In this document: positions 56,353 through 64,000 of the stretch, in pieces | How positions within the stretch are numbered: the first letter of the stretch is position 1 | How the letters are laid out: every line of letters starts with the position of its first letter | Origin: Methylobacterium terricola | GTDB lineage: Bacteria > Pseudomonadota > Alphaproteobacteria > Rhizobiales > Beijerinckiaceae | Assembly: GCF_006151805.1 (NCBI RefSeq) | Contig: NZ_VDDA01000002.1 | Coordinates: 434,001-498,000 of the forward strand | Length of the DNA: 64,000 nt | Reading direction: 5' to 3' | Notes under the pieces: model-generated | What the model saw: the letters and a program-made list of their open reading frames with translations, nothing else | Databases searched by the model: none | Told to the model about the DNA's origin: nothing | Translations under genes and position numbers: made by a program

Positions 56353-57585
56353 ATGCTCTCCCCTGCCCCGTCCGGCTGGACGCTCTTTCGCAACCGCGAC
56401 TTCCGGCTCTTCGGCGGTGCCCGCTTCCTCACCGGCCTCGCCTATCAGATGCAGGCGGTGGCGGTGGGCTGGTTCGTCTACGACCTCACCCGCAGCGCCC
56501 TGGCGCTGGGCTTCGTCGGCCTCGCGAGCTTCGCGCCGGCGATGCTCGGGGCGCTGGTCACGGGCCACGTCGCCGACACCTACGACCGGCGCCGGATCGC
56601 GGCGCTCGCCTACGGGCTCCTGGCGCTCGCCGGCCTCGGCCTGATGGGGCTCGCGGCGTCCCACGCCGCACCGGTCTGGCCGGTCTACGCCCTGATGGTG
56701 CTGGTCGGCACCGCCCGCGCCTTCGCCAACCCGGCGAGCCAGGCGCTGCTGCCGACGCTCGTCCCGCGCGAGCAATTCGGCAGCGCCATCGCGCTCAATG
56801 CCTCCTTGTGGCAGAGCGCCTCGGTCACCGGTCCGGCCTTCGGCGGCCTGCTCTACGCCCTCGGGCCGGCGGTGGTGTTCGGCCTCGCGGCCGCCTGTTT
56901 CGGGCTCGCGGCGATCAGCATCATCCGGATCCGGCCGCGGCCCGCCGCCGTCACCACCCGGCCGGCCGTGACCTGGTCCACCTTGCTCGCCGGCCTCACC
57001 TACATCCGTTCGCAGCCGGTGGTGCTCGGTGCCATCACCCTCGACCTCGTGGCGGTGCTGCTCGGCGGCGCCACCGCCTTGCTGCCGATCTTCGCCCAGG
57101 AGGTGCTGTTCGTCGGCCCGCTCGGCCTCGGGCTCCTGCGCAGCATGCCGGCCCTCGGCTCGGTCGCGACGGCGATCTTCCTCGCGCAGCGTCCCCTCAC
57201 CCGGCAGGTCGGCCCGCGGCTCCTGATCGCCGTCGGGGTGTTCGGCCTCGCCACGGTGGGCTTCGGCCTCTCGACCTCCCTGCCCCTGTCGATGGCGTGC
57301 CTGTTCGTCACCGGAGCCGCCGACATGGTCAGCGTCTACGTGCGCCAGAGCCTCGTGCAGGGCGAGACCCCCGACGCGATGCGCGGCCGGGTCGCGGCGG
57401 TCAACACCGTGTTCATCGGCGCCTCGAACGAGCTCGGCGAATTCGAATCCGGTACGCTCGCGGCCTTCATCGGAGCGGTGCCGGCGGTGGTGGTCGGCGG
57501 CGTGGCAACGCTGGCGGTGGCGGCCCTGTGGGGCCGGCTCTTCCCGGCCCTGCGGCGGCGGGACCATCTCGTCACTCTGAAATAG
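56353..57585 (+). CDS. MFS transporter, MFS_3/DHA3 (EntS-like) family
   Basis: Twelve-helix major facilitator of 410 residues, most like the MFS_3 group, which includes the enterobactin exporter EntS and macrolide pumps. Landmarks: NRDFRLFGGARFLTGLAYQM at the start, GHVADTYDRRRI (motif A between TM2 and TM3), RAFANPASQALLPTLVPREQFGSAIALNASLWQSASVTGPAFGGLLY and a second-half ETPDAMRGRVAAVNTVFIGASNELGEFESG. The substrate is unknown. It follows the KpsE-like gene by 76 bases in the same direction and may share a transcript. Siderophore export is conceivable given efeUOB nearby, but there is no evidence for it. Confidence 0.87.
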   Translation: MLSPAPSGWTLFRNRDFRLFGGARFLTGLAYQMQAVAVGWFVYDLTRSALALGFVGLASFAPAMLGALVTGHVADTYDRRRIAALAYGLLALAGLGLMGLAASHAAPVWPVYALMVLVGTARAFANPASQALLPTLVPREQFGSAIALNASLWQSASVTGPAFGGLLYALGPAVVFGLAAACFGLAAISIIRIRPRPAAVTTRPAVTWSTLLAGLTYIRSQPVVLGAITLDLVAVLLGGATALLPIFAQEVLFVGPLGLGLLRSMPALGSVATAIFLAQRPLTRQVGPRLLIAVGVFGLATVGFGLSTSLPLSMACLFVTGAADMVSVYVRQSLVQGETPDAMRGRVAAVNTVFIGASNELGEFESGTLAAFIGAVPAVVVGGVATLAVAALWGRLFPALRRRDHLVTLK

Positions 57586-57724
57586 GCACCGGCCTGGCGC
57601 CGCCCGATCGACCTGCAATCGGACCGCGCGCTCGGTCCTCCACCCTGCATCATTGTCTCCGACGAGGCGGTCATCCGCTGCCCCGGTAGCGGCTCTGGCA
57701 TCGACGCCGGCTGACCCGGCCAAA

Positions 57725-57757
57725 TCCGCTTCCGCTCACAGAAGGAGCGGAAGCGGA
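57725..57757. repeat. 13-bp inverted repeat between converging genes
   Basis: TCCGCTTCCGCTC and GAGCGGAAGCGGA are exact complements with a 7-base loop. Placed between the MFS gene and the converging chemoreceptor, it probably ends both transcripts, though no T-run follows. Confidence 0.6.
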
Positions 57758-57803
57758 CGTTCACGGGGAGCGTCGGTGTCTCGCGCGCAGGCGACGGATC
57801 GGT

Positions 57804-59900
57804 TCAGGCGGCGCGCACGGTGGCGAGGAACCGGGACACTTCCGCACCGAGGTGCTGAGATTGACGCGACAGTTCCGAGGCCGAGGTGAGGACCTGTCGC
57901 GCCGCCGCACCGGTCTCCTCCGCCGCGCCCGCCACGCCGGCGATGTTGCCCGTCACCTCGCCGGTGCCGGCGGCGGCCTGGGCGATGTTGCGGACGATTT
58001 CCTGCGTCGCCGCGTCCTGCTCCTCCACCGCCGTGGCGATCGAGGTCGCCACCCCGGAGATCTCCTCGATCCGCGCCGCGATCGTGCCGATCGCGGTTGC
58101 CGTCTGACCGGTGGTGGCCTGGATCGCCGCGATCTGGCTCGTGATCTCCTCGGTGGCCTTCGCGGTTTGGCCGGCCAGTTCCTTGACCTCGGCGGCGACC
58201 ACCGCGAAGCCGCGGCCGGCGGCGCCGGCCCGCGCCGCCTCGATGGTGGCATTGAGCGCCAGCAGGTTGGTCTGCGCGGCGATCGAGGAAATCAGCTCGA
58301 CCACGTCGCCGATGCGGGCGGTGGCCTCCGTCAACGCACGGACATGCCCGGCGGTGTGCCCGGCTTCGGCCACGGCGGCACCGGCGAGGCGTGCCGAACC
58401 ATCGACCTGACGTCCGATCTCCCGCACCGAGGCGCCGAGCTCCTCGGCCGCCACCGCCACGGCGTCGACATTCGAGGACGCCTGCTCGGCCGCCGTCGCC
58501 ACGGCGCCGGACTGGGTCGCGGTCCGCGTCGCGGTGGTGGTCATGGTCTGGGCGGTGGCCTGGAGCGCGGAAGACGACGCCGAGACCTGGTCGACGATGC
58601 CGCCGACGCTCCGTTCGAAAGCCTCTGCCATCTGGCGCATGCCGGCGCGGCGCTGTTCTTCCGCGGAGGCGCGAGCGAGGGCCGTCTCGGTTTCGAGAGC
58701 CTTCATGCGGATCAGGCTGTCCTTGAAGCCCTGGACGGCGCCCGCCATCGCGCCGATCTCGTCGCGCCGACCCAGCTCCGGCACGAGCACAGCGAGATCT
58801 CCATGGCTGAGCCTGGACATCGCACCCTGCATGGCGGTCAGCGGCCTGGTCACGCGGAACAGCGTGACGGCCAAGCCGCCCAGGGAGACGATCAAGGCGG
58901 CGAGGATGACGGCGGACATCACCATCATCTCCCGCCTCGCCCGCGCGACCGCACTCTCCGTCACGGCCACCACCTGATCCATCGCGCTCGTCGCGACGGT
59001 CAGGATCGTGCGTTGCCGCACGCCGTTATCGGCCTGAAACTCCATCAGCGAAACCGGGAGGTGTCCACTGACCAGGCCGTCGCGGATCGACTGCCTGAAC
59101 CTGGCGTTCTCGTCCGAGAACATGGCCGCCTGCGCGGTGGCAATATTCTGCCGGATTGCATCCGTGATCCCCGACCGATGGGCTTCGGCCTGAACGGATG
59201 CCCAATGGGCATCGGCTTTGCCGAGCTCGCCCGCGACGGCCTCCACCTCGGGCGCCGTTAGCGGCCTGCGCTGGGCGACGGCTTGCGTGAGGATGGCATA
59301 GGCCGATCCGACCGTGGAGCGGGCATGCCACGCGGAGTTCTTGATGTTGACGAGCGCTCGTGTTTCCGACGTGAGCCGCTTGATCCTGTCTCCGAGGGCG
59401 GTCGAGAGGCTGGCGAGCGTGACGAGTGTCTGGTCCGCCTGCTTCGCCCAGCGATCGGCCAGCGTGGCATCTCGACCGTCCACCTTGCCGAATGCGTCGT
59501 CGAGCGCGGAACGCAATGTGATGAGCGCGCGATACTCCGACCGTACCGCGGTCGCCGTCGTGGCGAGCCTTGCTTCCACGAACCCGGAGGCTTGCCCATC
59601 GATCTCCCGCATCGCCGAGTCGAGGTCCGACCGCATCTGCGCGAGCTTCTGACGGGCCGCCTGCATGCCGCTGCTATCCACGCGCAGGGCGGCAAGGCTG
59701 TTGGTGCGCTCGAACCGCAGCGCCTGCAACGCATTCAGGACAGCCTTGTCCGCGGCGGCATCCCGTTTGGCGATATCCGCGGTGGTCACGACCTCCCAGG
59801 CGCTCCAGGCACGCACCGCCAAATCGGCGATGAGGGCGAGGCCCAGGAACCCGACGATGAGGAACAGGCTGCCTCGAACAGACAGGATCAGCGTACGCAT
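57804..59900 (-). CDS. methyl-accepting chemotaxis protein with large periplasmic helical domain
   Basis: Chemoreceptor of 698 residues. TM1 is at about 9-30 ([22 protein letters not shown]). The periplasmic part covers about 31-315, much longer than a four-helix bundle, all-alpha and without Cache motifs. TM2 is at about 328-350 ([21 protein letters not shown]). A HAMP domain follows ([20 protein letters not shown]...[16 protein letters not shown]). The signalling hairpin has [39 protein letters not shown] at about 540-580. The ligand is unknown. The start at 59898-59900 has GAGGAACCC upstream. Its C-terminal domain is close to that of the receptor at 36.8-38.5 kb, and both end in FLxTxRAA. 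Confidence 0.92.
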   Translation of the reverse strand: MRTLILSVRGSLFLIVGFLGLALIADLAVRAWSAWEVVTTADIAKRDAAADKAVLNALQALRFERTNSLAALRVDSSGMQAARQKLAQMRSDLDSAMREIDGQASGFVEARLATTATAVRSEYRALITLRSALDDAFGKVDGRDATLADRWAKQADQTLVTLASLSTALGDRIKRLTSETRALVNIKNSAWHARSTVGSAYAILTQAVAQRRPLTAPEVEAVAGELGKADAHWASVQAEAHRSGITDAIRQNIATAQAAMFSDENARFRQSIRDGLVSGHLPVSLMEFQADNGVRQRTILTVATSAMDQVVAVTESAVARARREMMVMSAVILAALIVSLGGLAVTLFRVTRPLTAMQGAMSRLSHGDLAVLVPELGRRDEIGAMAGAVQGFKDSLIRMKALETETALARASAEEQRRAGMRQMAEAFERSVGGIVDQVSASSSALQATAQTMTTTATRTATQSGAVATAAEQASSNVDAVAVAAEELGASVREIGRQVDGSARLAGAAVAEAGHTAGHVRALTEATARIGDVVELISSIAAQTNLLALNATIEAARAGAAGRGFAVVAAEVKELAGQTAKATEEITSQIAAIQATTGQTATAIGTIAARIEEISGVATSIATAVEEQDAATQEIVRNIAQAAAGTGEVTGNIAGVAGAAEETGAAARQVLTSASELSRQSQHLGAEVSRFLATVRAA

Positions 59901-60632
59901 GTCTGGGTTCCTCGATAAGAAGTCAATGCAAGCGCTGATCGCGAGGTGCATGCAGGGACAGGATTCGGCTCTCGAATATACTCACACGTAAACTAACCAA
60001 CCCTTAAAAAATGCAGAACGCGAAGATGTCACGAATAGATACAGCTTCTGGTGCAAGCCCCAACCGTCGCCGAATCGGCCCTGACCCCCGCATGGGGAGA
60101 CGATCGGGCGCCGCGTCGGGGGGCAAGCTCGCGCCGTCCGAGCATTCCCTGGTGGAGCATCCCCGGATAACGGCGGCCGACGCGACGTATGCCGTCTGCG
60201 GCCGGGATCAGCGCGGGACCATCTTGGGGGCCGACCGCGCGGCCTGGCCTTCCTGCTTGCCGGCTCCATCGCGATGGAAAGACGGGCGTCCCCTCATTCC
60301 AGGGCAGCGCCCGATCGCGTTGCCATCCGGCGCCGCTCCAGGTCTCTGATGCTGCAGTATTCTCAAACGAACCGGGATCCGCCTCGCCGGACCATGGTCG
60401 AGGGGAAGCGAAGGTCTGGATCCGGTCCCCGGCGATCCGTGGGGACCTGCGCCGGCCGCCCGCCTCATCGACCGCTGCGAGCCGGACCCTCGCGCGCACC
60501 GGAGCGCGACGGTCGGAGGACGGCCATGACCGCGCGGCGCCGGGAGCCGGTCTCGGGTCGCCCGGCGTCGGACCGCCGGTCCCGGCCGTCGGCGATCCCC
60601 GCTCACTCCGGCCGGCGCCGGATCCTCGGTCT
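59901..60632. other. 732-base gap without a recognisable gene
   Basis: The first 150 bases (about 59930-60060) are AT-rich and should hold the promoter of the chemoreceptor gene. From 60060 to the end of the TAXI-type gene I see only GC-rich DNA with frames of random Arg/Pro composition on both strands. There are no RNA structures or repeats I can support. Confidence 0.5.
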
Positions 60633-62054
60633 TCAAGCTCCGCTGGCCGGATGCAGCGACAGCACCCGCCCCACCCGCTCGCGCAGCGGCGCCCCGTCCC
60701 GCCGGCACTCGGCCACCGCGGCGCGGGCGGCATCGACCGCCAGGATCAGCGCGCTCATCGTGCGGACGTCGGTATCGTGGGCGCGGGCATGGCGCACGAC
60801 GTCGATGACGAGGCCGTCGATCTCCACCGCGAGCGCCTCGAGGGCGGCCGGATCCTGCGTCGCCCGCGCCTCGATCAGGATCGCCAGCAGCCGGTCGAGG
60901 ACGGCGTCGACGCGGGCGCGCTGCTCGCGGGCGAGGCGCTGGCCGAGCCATGCCACCGCCGAGCCGAGGCCGCCGCCGAAGAACGCCACCAGGTAGACCC
61001 AATCCTCGTAGCGCTGCAGGAAGGTCTGCTGCTCGCGCTCGTAATAGTCGACCGCCCCGGGATGGATCGGCAGGCGGGCGCTCGTCGCCTCGGCGGCGCT
61101 GTCGAAGTCGGGCGCCTTCATCAGGTTGGCGGTCGGCGTCATCGCGGCGAGGCGCGAGCGCAGCTCGAACAGGTGCTGGGTCACGCTCGCGGCGGTGTCG
61201 CGGCTCAGGGAGGCGCGGGCCATCAGCCGGTAGGACGCGCCGACCGTCTTCACGTCCTCGTCCGGCCGCTTCGGGCGTCCGCCGAAGGTGCCGGCCGCGA
61301 TGGTGACGGCCTGCAATTCGGGCAGGCGTTGCACGATCGCCTCGCCGTCCGGAATGGCGACGATCGTCGCGCCGTGGCTGGCCGAGGCCGCCTCGACCGC
61401 CTGCACCACCCGGGCGGCGGATTTGTCGGAAGGCGCGGCGATCACCGCGGCGGCGTCGATCCGGTGCTCGGCGAGCGCCGCGGCCACCTCGGAGGCCCGC
61501 ATCGGCACCAGGGCGACGCTGCCGGCGCCGGCGGGCCCTGCGCCACCGGGATCGGCCGGGGCCGGCGCGGCGCCCGCCGGCGCTGGCGTCAGGGCGTAAT
61601 AGGCGAGCAGGCTCGCGACCAGCGGCTGGTCGGCACCGTGATGGGCGACGAGGCCGAGCCGCTTGCCGGCGAGATCGGGGAAAGCCTGGATGCCGGCATC
61701 CGGGGGAGCCGCCACCACCAGGGCCTCGTCGTGCAGCACCGCCAGGGTCAGCCCGTTCTCGGGCAGGCGCACGTCGGGCCGCACCACGGCGAGGTCGGCC
61801 CGGCCGCTCTGCAGGGCCGCGGCGCTGTCGCGCACGTCGTCGTAGTGCACGACCTCGAGGCGTATATCCTCGCGAGCGCGGGCGAGCGCGTCGGCATAGG
61901 CCTGGATCAGGTGCGACTCGACGCGGTCCCGCGGGCCCACCGCCACCCGCAGGGTGGTCGGCCGCGACAGGTAGAGCACCCCGCCGGCCACCGCCCCGAG
62001 GGCGAGGGCCACCAGGAGGAAGAAGGATTCACGCTTGTGGAGAAACGCCGGCAT
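60633..62054 (-). CDS. membrane-anchored TAXI-family solute-binding protein
   Basis: Relative of the solute-binding subunits of TRAP-TAXI transporters, 473 residues. The N-terminal hydrophobic segment at about 11-32 (FFLLVALALGAVAGGVLYLS) looks like an uncleaved anchor. The binding domain at about 35-330 contains LRVAVGPRDRVESHLIQAYA, a duplicated alpha/beta fold and a low-complexity loop PAPAGAAPAPADPGGAGPAG near 165-185. Unlike secreted binding proteins it continues with a second membrane segment near 350-370 (YLVAFFGGGLGSAVAWLG) and a helical cytoplasmic tail to residue 473. No TRAP permease gene is near, so it may be a sensor or scaffold rather than a transporter part. The ATG at 62052-62054 has GAGGGG upstream. 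Confidence 0.82.
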   Translation of the reverse strand: MPAFLHKRESFFLLVALALGAVAGGVLYLSRPTTLRVAVGPRDRVESHLIQAYADALARAREDIRLEVVHYDDVRDSAAALQSGRADLAVVRPDVRLPENGLTLAVLHDEALVVAAPPDAGIQAFPDLAGKRLGLVAHHGADQPLVASLLAYYALTPAPAGAAPAPADPGGAGPAGAGSVALVPMRASEVAAALAEHRIDAAAVIAAPSDKSAARVVQAVEAASASHGATIVAIPDGEAIVQRLPELQAVTIAAGTFGGRPKRPDEDVKTVGASYRLMARASLSRDTAASVTQHLFELRSRLAAMTPTANLMKAPDFDSAAEATSARLPIHPGAVDYYEREQQTFLQRYEDWVYLVAFFGGGLGSAVAWLGQRLAREQRARVDAVLDRLLAILIEARATQDPAALEALAVEIDGLVIDVVRHARAHDTDVRTMSALILAVDAARAAVAECRRDGAPLRERVGRVLSLHPASGA

Positions 62055-62141
62055 CACCCCTCGCACGGGCCCGGGGCGGACGCCCCCGCCGGGACGGCGG
62101 CGCTCCGGGACGGGGCCGATGAACCCGGCCGCGATGGCGGT

Positions 62142-62672
62142 TTGAGGGCGGCGCGGCCGATCACGCCGGCCTATCTCGAGCGCGCGGCCCTCTACTACCT
62201 GGAACGCTACGGCGCCTCGGCCGAGATGCTGCGCCGGGTGCTGAAGCGCCGGGTCGAGACCCGCTGCCGCCTGCGCGGCGAGGCGCCGGAGGATTTCTCG
62301 GAGATGGTCGAGGCGGTGATCGCCCGGGCGCTCGGCGCCGGCCTCGTCGACGATGCCGCCTTCGCGGCCGCCAAGGTGCGCTCGTTGCGCCGGCGCGGCG
62401 GCTCGGCCCGGGCGATCGGCGCCAAGCTCGCCGCCAAGGGGGTCGACCGCGACACCGTCGGGGCGGCGCTCGCCGAGGGAGATGCGGGGGACGAGGACGA
62501 GGCCGCCCGCGCCTACGCCAAGCGCCGCCGGCTCGGGCCGTTCCGTCAGCCGGGCGCGCGCGCCGCCGCGCGGGAGCGCGATCTTGCCGCGATGGCACGG
62601 GCGGGGTTCTCCCTCACCCTCGCCCGCCGGGTCGTCGATGCGGAGACGGAGGACGACCGTCCCGACGGATGA
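62142..62672 (+). CDS. recX: regulatory protein RecX
   Basis: Inhibitor of RecA filaments, 176 residues from the chosen start. Three-helix RecX repeats are visible: ITPAYLERAALYYLERYGASAEMLRRVLKRRV, then VDDAAFAAAKVRSLRRRGGSARAIGAKLAAKGV and a third with DEDEAARAYAKRRRLGPFRQ. The conserved domain begins at RPITPAYLE, so the true start must lie just before it. The only in-frame initiator there is TTG at 62142-62144, with a poor ribosome site. An 8-codon frame MNPAAMAV (ATG 62119) ends in a TGA overlapping that TTG, suggesting coupled re-initiation or a small sequence error. recA is not in the window. Confidence 0.82.
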   Translation: MRAARPITPAYLERAALYYLERYGASAEMLRRVLKRRVETRCRLRGEAPEDFSEMVEAVIARALGAGLVDDAAFAAAKVRSLRRRGGSARAIGAKLAAKGVDRDTVGAALAEGDAGDEDEAARAYAKRRRLGPFRQPGARAAARERDLAAMARAGFSLTLARRVVDAETEDDRPDG

Positions 62673-62806
62673 TCCGTCCCGAGGGTTGATCGGCCGAGGG
62701 TGATTTGGCGGCGCGCTGACCTACCTGTGGCGGCGAGCGGGCGCCATGGCGGCGCCGCCGAGCGCGAGGCCGGCATGGTCCCGGCCCCGATCCACGGGAG
62801 ACGAGC

Positions 62807-63232
62807 ATGAACCGCAAGGCGAACGCCGTGTGGCAGGGCAGCGGCAAGGACGGCAAGGGTCAGCTGACCACCCAGTCCGGCGTGCTGTCCGCGAACCCCT
62901 ACGGGTTCAACACCCGCTTCGAGAACGAGCCGGGCACCAACCCCGAGGAGCTGATCGCGGCGGCGCATGCCGGCTGCTTCACCATGGCGCTGGCCTTCCA
63001 GCTCCAGGGCGCCGGCTTCACCGCCGACGAGCTGCGCACGGAAGCCGTGGTGAGCCTGGAGAAGGACGGCGACGGCTTCACCATCACGGCCTCTGCCCTC
63101 ACCCTCACGGCGAAGATCCCGGGCATCGACCAGGCGAAGTTCGACGAGCTTGCCGGGGTCGCCGAGAAGAACTGCCCGGTCTCGAAGGTGCTGAACGCCA
63201 AGATCAGCCTGAAGGCGACGCTTCAGGCGTAA
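62807..63232 (+). CDS. osmC: OsmC-family organic hydroperoxide reductase
   Basis: Thiol peroxidase that reduces organic hydroperoxides; cytoplasmic homodimer, 141 residues. The two redox cysteines are Cys57 (AAAHAGCFTMALAF) and Cys123 (EKNCPVSKVLNA), and the conserved NPEELIAAAHAGCF and GFNTRFENEPGTN match OsmC (YhfA-distant) rather than Ohr. The ATG at 62807 is preceded by GGGAGACGAGC. It stands alone; a hairpin with GCGCCCG/CGGGCGC arms at 63243-63270 just after the stop could end transcription. Confidence 0.93.
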   Translation: MNRKANAVWQGSGKDGKGQLTTQSGVLSANPYGFNTRFENEPGTNPEELIAAAHAGCFTMALAFQLQGAGFTADELRTEAVVSLEKDGDGFTITASALTLTAKIPGIDQAKFDELAGVAEKNCPVSKVLNAKISLKATLQA

Positions 63233-63293
63233 GGAGCAGGGAGCGCCCGACCGGAGCAGAGGCCGGGCGCATCCTGCGATGACGCCGTCCGCA

Positions 63294-63327
63294 TCGCTCC
63301 GGGCTCCGCTGCGCGGTCCCGGAGCGA
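63294..63327. repeat. REP-like palindrome
   Basis: TCGCTCCGGG and CCCGGAGCGA, exact complements, flank CTCCGCTGCGCGGT. The core GGGCTCCGCTGCGCGGTCCC is related to the core of the palindrome at 44414-44449. Confidence 0.55.
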
Positions 63328-63374
63328 CGATGGCGGGGACGCAACCGGAGACCGGGCAAGTCCGGGCCCTCGCC

Positions 63375-64000
63375 TCACAGCATGCTGGGCAGGATCCGGT
63401 CCGGCGGCCGGTGGCCGTCGAGGAAGGTCTTGATGTTGATGATGACCTTCTCGCCCATGTCGACGCGGCTCTCATGCGTCGCCGAGCCCATGTGAGGCAG
63501 CAGCACGACCTTGCCGGCCCGGGCGAGCTTGACGAGGCGCGGGCTCACCGCCGGCTCCTGCTCGAACACGTCGAGCCCGGCGCCCGCGATGTCGCCGACC
63601 TCGATCAGGCGGGCGAGCGCGGTCTCGTCGATCACCTCGCCGCGGGCGGTATTGACCACCACCGCCTCGGGCTTGAGCAGCTTCAGGCGCCGGGCCGAGA
63701 GCAGGTGGTAGGTCGCCGGGGTATGCGGGCAGTTGACCGACACGATGTCGACCCGCGCCAGCATCTGGTCGAGGGATTCCCAGTAGGTCGCCTCGAGGTC
63801 GCTCTCGATCTTGGCGGCGACCCGGCGGCGGTTGTGGTAGTGGATCGACAGGCCGAAGGCCTTGGCGCGCCGTGCCAGCGCCTGGCCGATGCGGCCCATG
63901 CCGACGATGCCGAGGCGCTTGCCGGTGATGCGGCGGCCGAGCATCCAGGTCGGCGACCAGCCGCCGCTCCAGGCATCGTCCGGGATGATCCGGGCCCCCT
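63375..64000 (-). CDS. D-2-hydroxyacid dehydrogenase (glyoxylate/hydroxypyruvate reductase type), 5' end cut
   Basis: C-terminal two thirds of a D-isomer-specific 2-hydroxyacid dehydrogenase; the gene enters from the right edge. The visible 208 codons begin GARIIPDDAWSGGWSPTWML and contain the NAD(P)-binding Rossmann loop GKRLGIVGMGRIGQALARRA, IVSVNCPHTPATYHLLSARRL, the catalytic-Arg region VVNTARGEVIDETALARLIE, DVFEQEP (catalytic Glu) and LLPHMGSATHESRVDMGEKV (catalytic His). In the family GSAT after the His suggests glyoxylate/hydroxypyruvate or D-glycerate substrates, which would suit serine-cycle metabolism, but this is inference. It ends at 63375 after ...RPPDRILPSML. Confidence 0.92.
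   Translation of the reverse strand, partial: GARIIPDDAWSGGWSPTWMLGRRITGKRLGIVGMGRIGQALARRAKAFGLSIHYHNRRRVAAKIESDLEATYWESLDQMLARVDIVSVNCPHTPATYHLLSARRLKLLKPEAVVVNTARGEVIDETALARLIEVGDIAGAGLDVFEQEPAVSPRLVKLARAGKVVLLPHMGSATHESRVDMGEKVIINIKTFLDGHRPPDRILPSML

Noticed and set aside
60029..60733. Minus-strand frame of 234 codons between the chemoreceptor and TAXI-type genes
   Set aside because: Overlaps the real TAXI-type C-terminus in another frame and reads as low-complexity Gly/Arg/Pro noise.

Overview
The window is GC-rich chromosomal DNA of an alphaproteobacterium of the order Rhizobiales (Hyphomicrobiales). Gene content, the gene order around the complex I operon, and short GC-rich palindromes between genes fit Methylobacterium/Methylorubrum best. 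That assignment is inference from gene content; there is no rRNA here to confirm it. Almost all of it is ordinary core genome. I see no intact insertion sequence, prophage or CRISPR array.

Layout. 1-9.7 kb: the start of an acyl-CoA dehydrogenase (cut by the left edge), a Sua5-type tRNA threonylcarbamoyladenosine synthase, wrbA with a divergent LysR regulator, a GreA/GreB-family factor, an AcuI/YhdH-type reductase, a secreted Gly-rich repeat protein, a SleB-type cell wall hydrolase, and a membrane adenylate cyclase carrying a [2Fe-2S] domain. 9.8-19.1 kb: pyruvate phosphate dikinase, then a minus-strand run of RNase J, methylmalonyl-CoA epimerase, a DUF1467 protein, proS, lolC/E and lolD, interrupted by an AT-rich stretch that looks like an sRNA gene. 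19.3-35.8 kb: birA behind a complete 14-gene nuo operon (nuoA to nuoN), with one extra coiled-coil ORF between nuoF and nuoG, a long disordered tail on NuoE and a His-rich insertion in NuoL.

36-44.7 kb: a CAP-domain lipoprotein, a Cache-domain chemoreceptor, three tRNA-Asp genes in a row, a tRNA-Val, a decayed BrnT/BrnA toxin-antitoxin remnant, tpiA, and ppiD overlapping trpE by TGATG. 44.5-50.5 kb: a small secreted protein and an autoregulated tetR / membrane-fusion / RND efflux operon with a perfect 20-bp operator palindrome, then a 59-codon gene with its own terminator. 50.6-53.9 kb: the ferrous iron uptake operon efeUOB. 54.3-57.6 kb: capsule-export-type ABC ATPase and KpsE-like protein without a permease, and an MFS exporter. 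57.8-64 kb: a second chemoreceptor, a membrane-anchored TAXI-type binding protein, recX, an OsmC peroxidase and a 2-hydroxyacid dehydrogenase cut by the right edge.

How it fits together: respiratory complex I dominates. Around it sit envelope functions (Lol, SleB, CAP, efflux, capsule), redox and stress enzymes (WrbA, AcuI, OsmC, redox-linked cyclase) and iron uptake. The most promising unexplained items are the sRNA candidate at 16.36-16.51 kb, the redox-linked cyclase, the unusual parts of complex I, and the small genes at 30.2 and 50.3 kb.
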